Shown here: piece after piece, positions 60,673 to 64,000 of the stretch | Numbering within the stretch: the first letter of the stretch is position 1 | How the letters are laid out: each line of letters begins with the position of its first letter | Assembly (NCBI GenBank): GCA_015056885.1 | Contig: SVFL01000002.1 | Coordinates: 62,001-126,000 of the forward strand | From: Lachnospiraceae bacterium | Lineage (GTDB): Bacteria > Bacillota > Clostridia > Lachnospirales > Lachnospiraceae | Length of the DNA stretch: 64,000 nt | Direction: 5' to 3' | Position numbers and translations under genes: made by a program | The notes under the pieces: model-generated | Databases searched by the model: none | What the model was told of the DNA's origin: nothing | The model's input: only the letters and a program-made list of their open reading frames with translations

Positions 60673-61581
60673 ATGACAAGAGAATTGCTACTGTTTATTG
60701 TGCTTTTGGTAGTTAATCTGCTGGTGGTAATCTTATATCTTGCATGGAATCTTCTTCGCAAGGAAGAAAATCGTAAAAGTTTTATTGTAAAAGCAGTCGT
60801 TATGTTCTTTTGTCCGGTTGTGGGACCGTGTTTCTTTTTGATAGGCCATGTTCTGTTTAAGGTCGTGTTTTACGAAGAAGTGGATTTGGAGGACGTTATC
60901 TTCAGTAAGGAACGTGTGAAGACATACATTCATGCAGATGAAGAAAGAGACCGTAATATTGTACCTTTGGAAGAAGCAATTGAGATTACGGATAAGGACA
61001 ATCTTCGAGTACTGATGATGAATCTGGTCAAGGGAGATATACAGCAGTCCCTGTCCAAAGTGGCGATGGCTTTAAACAGTGAGGATTCTGAGACGGCACA
61101 TTATGCAGCGTCTGTTTTACAGGATGCATTAAACGATTTTCGTAATAAGGTTCAAAAAAGTCTGGCAATCATTGAGTCAGACGAAGCAAGACAGGTAGAT
61201 TATGCATGTACATTGGTTGAGTATATGGATGTTATATTAAAGCAGCATGTATTTACGGAGATGGAGCAGAGAACCTATGTAAACACCATGCATGAAGTGT
61301 GTGAGCTGATTTATAGCAAAGAGGCTGATAGAATGATTAGCGAATATTATGAAGCAGTCAGTGTACGACTTTTGGAAATCGGTGATTTTGACAGAAGTCA
61401 GAAGTGGTGTGACCGTGCAGAATATCATTATCCTGAGACGTTGTCTACTTATACCAGTCAGCTAAAGCTTTATTTTACCAGTGGACAAAGGGATAAATTT
61501 TTCCATGTTCTTGAGGAACTTAAGAAGTCTTCGGTTGTTATCGACAATGAGACTTTGGAAATGATTCGAGTATTTTTGTAA
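60673..61581 (+). CDS. PelE-like membrane protein with TPR-type helices
   Basis: A 302-residue protein with two N-terminal transmembrane helices (about 4-24 and 40-62) and a cytoplasmic all-helical region (about 95-302) that looks like tetratricopeptide repeats (ALNSEDSETAHYAASVLQDAL). PelE has this layout and position directly after PelD. Start ATG lies one base after the pelD stop, with GGAGGG inside pelD. Sequence identity to known PelE cannot be judged here; the call rests on layout and context. Confidence 0.62.
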   Translation: MTRELLLFIVLLVVNLLVVILYLAWNLLRKEENRKSFIVKAVVMFFCPVVGPCFFLIGHVLFKVVFYEEVDLEDVIFSKERVKTYIHADEERDRNIVPLEEAIEITDKDNLRVLMMNLVKGDIQQSLSKVAMALNSEDSETAHYAASVLQDALNDFRNKVQKSLAIIESDEARQVDYACTLVEYMDVILKQHVFTEMEQRTYVNTMHEVCELIYSKEADRMISEYYEAVSVRLLEIGDFDRSQKWCDRAEYHYPETLSTYTSQLKLYFTSGQRDKFFHVLEELKKSSVVIDNETLEMIRVFL

Positions 61582-61596
61582 AGGAGAGACAGAGAT

Positions 61597-63975
61597 ATGT
61601 CAATGAAATTATATTTGATATGGCAGATGGTTGGCATATTCTGCGCTTATTTTGGGGTGACAATGATCTTGCCCATGGCTATTTTCCACAGAAAACTGGA
61701 GAAAAAGCCTTTTGCCAATAAGATTTTACTGTGCTACCTGTTGGGAAATTTTTATATTATAACAATCGTTCAGTTGTTGCAGATTTTTAATATCAGTTAT
61801 CGGATTACGTTGATTTTGGCGGTGCTGGTGCCCGCACTGATTTTGGGAGTCAAATACAATGGCATACCGGTTAAGTCTGCAGCTGAGACTGCGGTACAGA
61901 ATTTTAAGTGGCTGACAGAAAAGCATATTGGTTCTAAGACCGTAGCCTATCGACTTATGGCGGCACTGCGAAAAATGTTAATTCGTGCATTCAAAGTTGT
62001 AGATAAGTTTATATTGGCCAATCTATCCGAGATTATTTTACATGCGATTTTGTTTCTTGTTCTGGTATGGATGTTTGGTCAGGGAATTATACAAAATTAT
62101 GGTTATTCGGCATCTGATTTACCCGTGCATAATTATTGGATTAATGCTATGGGGGATAATAACATCTTTGTGGCAGGTGTGTATCCTCACGGATATCATT
62201 GTATGATTTACTTCCTGCATGAAGTGTTTGGGTTTGATACTTATATTTTGTTGTCGCTGTTTGCTTTTGTTCAGGTAATTTGTATACATTTTGCGCTGTT
62301 GTATTTTTTGAAACTTTGTTGTAAGACAAAATATATGCCCTATGTGGGAGCATTTGGCTATGCAGCGGGTAGTTTCTTTATTTCTGCTACTTACTCCAGA
62401 TTTGCCAGTACATTGCCGCAGGAATTTGGTATGATTTTTATTTTGCCCGGCATATATTATGGATTTGAGTTTTTTGAAGTGCGCAGAGAGGAAGTTAAAA
62501 AGGGAGAGAAAAAGAAGGAGTCTTATTATTCTCTTTGCGGATTTGCCATGAGTTTTGGCCTGACACTTTCCGCACATTTCTATAATACGGTGATAGCCGG
62601 TATTTTCTGCGTGGCAATGGCAGTCGGATATTTGTTTTTATTTGTGCGTAAACAGTATTTCTGGAATGTTGTGTGTACCTGCTTTATCAGTGTGTTGGTG
62701 GCAATTTTTCCCATGGTACTTGCTTTTGCTACGGGAACGCCTCTCCAGGGGTCTTTATACTGGGCGACAGAGGTTATTATGGGGACATCAGATAAAGATA
62801 ATTCTGCGGGAAATGTCAGTACGACGCAGAATCCTGCGCAGACTACGGAGACACCGGGAGACAATTTGGGCATAACAACGAATGAAGGACAGAATGTTAC
62901 TCAGCCGCAGAAGGGGGAGTTGAGTGACGGAGGAGAGACTATTGATAATGATGTAGTTATTCCTGCTCCCAGACCGGTGAAACCCAAGAAGTCCCTTGGA
63001 GAGAAGATAAGTGATTTGGGGGACAAAATAGTAAGTAAGTATAAAATTATGAATACCGCTGTTGATCAATATGTAATGACAGAAGACAGTGAGAAAAACG
63101 GTAAACTGATATGGGGCGGAGTGGCTTTTTTGATAATACTTGGTTTGATTTACATTATCATCCGACAACCCTGTTATGGTGCCATGTTAATCTCTGCGGC
63201 AGTGTATATTGTGATGATGACTGTGGTTCTGTCAGCGGGAAGACTTGGTATTCCCAAAATCATGGATCCGGCTCGTTCCTGTATCTATTATGCATATTCT
63301 TTGCCTATTTTGTTAGTATTTTGTCTGGACGGTATTTTGTATCTGGTGTCCGGATGTGGCTATTTTAAGGAAGTGTGCAGAGTCATTTCGCTGTGGTGTA
63401 TGTTCATTGCTTTTGGTGTTATTGTAATCGGTGACCATACAAAGGATGCATTTGTTGCAGGGCATTTTGAATCAAATGAGGCAGTAACCTGTCTAACTAA
63501 TATCATCAGACAGGAAGAGGATTTCATGTGGACCATTATATCTGCTAATGATGAACTTCGAATGGGGGAAGACCACGGTTATCACTATGAGACAATTACG
63601 TTTTTAAAGCAGATGGAGAAAAAGGGGGATGAGGCAATCATCACGATTCCTACTCCCAAGGTATATATTTTTGTAGAAAAGGTTCCCTTGGATTATGCGG
63701 TGAAATATGAATTAAGCGGTCAGCGTATATCGGAGCAGGGAGCGGACAGAAAACTTCCTTATGGAGCAGGTTTGAGTCCTTATCAGGGGGAAAACCGCTG
63801 GGTGGTAATGTCGCGTATGTATTACTGGGCGCAGGAGTATATGCGCCAGTACCCTAATGAAATGAAAGTATATATGGAGAATAATGATTTTGTCTGCTAT
63901 GTTGTTGAGCAGAATCCATATGATTTGTATAACTTTGCAATTGATTACGGCTATAATACTAAGAGGTATTGGTAA
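61597..63975 (+). CDS. Polytopic membrane protein, GT-C-like, in the Pel-type locus
   Basis: A 792-residue protein with some 13-15 hydrophobic segments. After the fourth or fifth helix the loop SASDLPVHNYWINAM holds an Asp and His like the catalytic loop of GT-C glycosyltransferases, but the family is not certain. A disordered Thr/Asn/Gln/Pro-rich insert (about 395-485) splits the helices. The C-terminus (about 640-792) is soluble. It starts 15 bases after the PelE-like gene after AAAGGAGAG. It could polymerise or move the glycan. I do not recognise a named ortholog. Confidence 0.65.
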   Translation: MSMKLYLIWQMVGIFCAYFGVTMILPMAIFHRKLEKKPFANKILLCYLLGNFYIITIVQLLQIFNISYRITLILAVLVPALILGVKYNGIPVKSAAETAVQNFKWLTEKHIGSKTVAYRLMAALRKMLIRAFKVVDKFILANLSEIILHAILFLVLVWMFGQGIIQNYGYSASDLPVHNYWINAMGDNNIFVAGVYPHGYHCMIYFLHEVFGFDTYILLSLFAFVQVICIHFALLYFLKLCCKTKYMPYVGAFGYAAGSFFISATYSRFASTLPQEFGMIFILPGIYYGFEFFEVRREEVKKGEKKKESYYSLCGFAMSFGLTLSAHFYNTVIAGIFCVAMAVGYLFLFVRKQYFWNVVCTCFISVLVAIFPMVLAFATGTPLQGSLYWATEVIMGTSDKDNSAGNVSTTQNPAQTTETPGDNLGITTNEGQNVTQPQKGELSDGGETIDNDVVIPAPRPVKPKKSLGEKISDLGDKIVSKYKIMNTAVDQYVMTEDSEKNGKLIWGGVAFLIILGLIYIIIRQPCYGAMLISAAVYIVMMTVVLSAGRLGIPKIMDPARSCIYYAYSLPILLVFCLDGILYLVSGCGYFKEVCRVISLWCMFIAFGVIVIGDHTKDAFVAGHFESNEAVTCLTNIIRQEEDFMWTIISANDELRMGEDHGYHYETITFLKQMEKKGDEAIITIPTPKVYIFVEKVPLDYAVKYELSGQRISEQGADRKLPYGAGLSPYQGENRWVVMSRMYYWAQEYMRQYPNEMKVYMENNDFVCYVVEQNPYDLYNFAIDYGYNTKRYW

Positions 63976-64000
63976 ATGAATGGAATGGTATCCCGCAGAA
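63976..64000 (+). CDS. Start of the next operon gene (cut by window edge)
   Basis: ATG follows the previous TAA directly, with GAGGT ten bases upstream. Only eight codons (MNGMVSRR) are visible, so the product is unknown. Confidence 0.45.

Overview
The window is one contiguous stretch of a low-to-mid GC Firmicute chromosome, most likely a gut or rumen member of the Lachnospiraceae. The clues are the clostridial-type enzymes (aspartate kinase, NAD-type malic enzyme, UPF0735 protein, DUF4364), the consensus SigA-type promoters with strong AGGAGG ribosome sites, the many carbohydrate-active enzymes (GH105, GH43, GH26, GH3), and a giant BspA-like surface protein. Genus cannot be fixed from the sequence alone. 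There is no prophage and no complete insertion sequence; it is mostly core genome with islands of regulated accessory genes and several repeat or foldback elements.

Layout. 1-2.5 kb: clpX (5' end outside the window), engB and truA overlap and end at a strong terminator. 2.7-5.5 kb: an orphan response regulator, a TraX-like membrane protein and a GH105 hydrolase. 5.5-9.5 kb: a Nudix/winged-helix (NrtR-like) regulator, unknown genes, and a poly(ADP-ribose) glycohydrolase-like protein; the regulator and the hydrolase operon share an unusual palindromic promoter. 9.6-14.4 kb: a cold-shock gene with a long structured leader, a membrane-anchored EIIA-like domain that has lost its histidines, two AraC regulators and a GH43 enzyme. 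14.5-17.8 kb: a copper island (two CsoR boxes, csoR, and a CopA whose C-terminus is a CopZ-like domain with its own internal ribosome site). 17.8-18.4 kb: a gene-free stretch with a dispersed repeat and a 64-bp tandem hairpin array. 18.4-21.8 kb: MerR regulator, membrane protein, duplicated-domain lipoprotein and a PD-(D/E)XK nuclease-like protein.

22-31.4 kb: clpB, a polysaccharide deacetylase, rarA, a chemoreceptor, then a minus-strand group (malic enzyme, MnmL-like radical SAM protein, DUF4364). 31.6-38.3 kb: glyA, a cellobiose/mannobiose 2-epimerase fused to a GH26 mannanase, and a UPF0735-hom-aspartate kinase operon. 38.3-39.4 kb: a gene-poor stretch with a 318-bp foldback element and a possible small transcript. 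39.4-50.2 kb: a NagZ-like GH3 enzyme, the 1970-residue LRR surface protein, and a BlaI/BlaR1-type pair with two operators but no beta-lactamase. 50.3-58 kb: tRNA-Gly, an ABC exporter, a beta-CASP nuclease, thyA-folA, an AraC regulator, a structured region, and ilvE.

58.2 kb to the end: the start of what looks like a Gram-positive Pel-type exopolysaccharide locus. A PqqD-like small protein is translationally coupled to a PelD-like protein (degenerate SDR domain, membrane segments, GAF, degenerate GGDEF with an intact RxxD I-site), followed by a PelE-like protein and a large polytopic membrane protein. The operon runs off the window; PelF and PelG would be expected next. The most interesting signals are this locus, the ADP-ribose-linked regulon, the copA/copZ gene-within-gene, the epimerase-mannanase fusion, the 64-bp array, and the foldback and leader structures.
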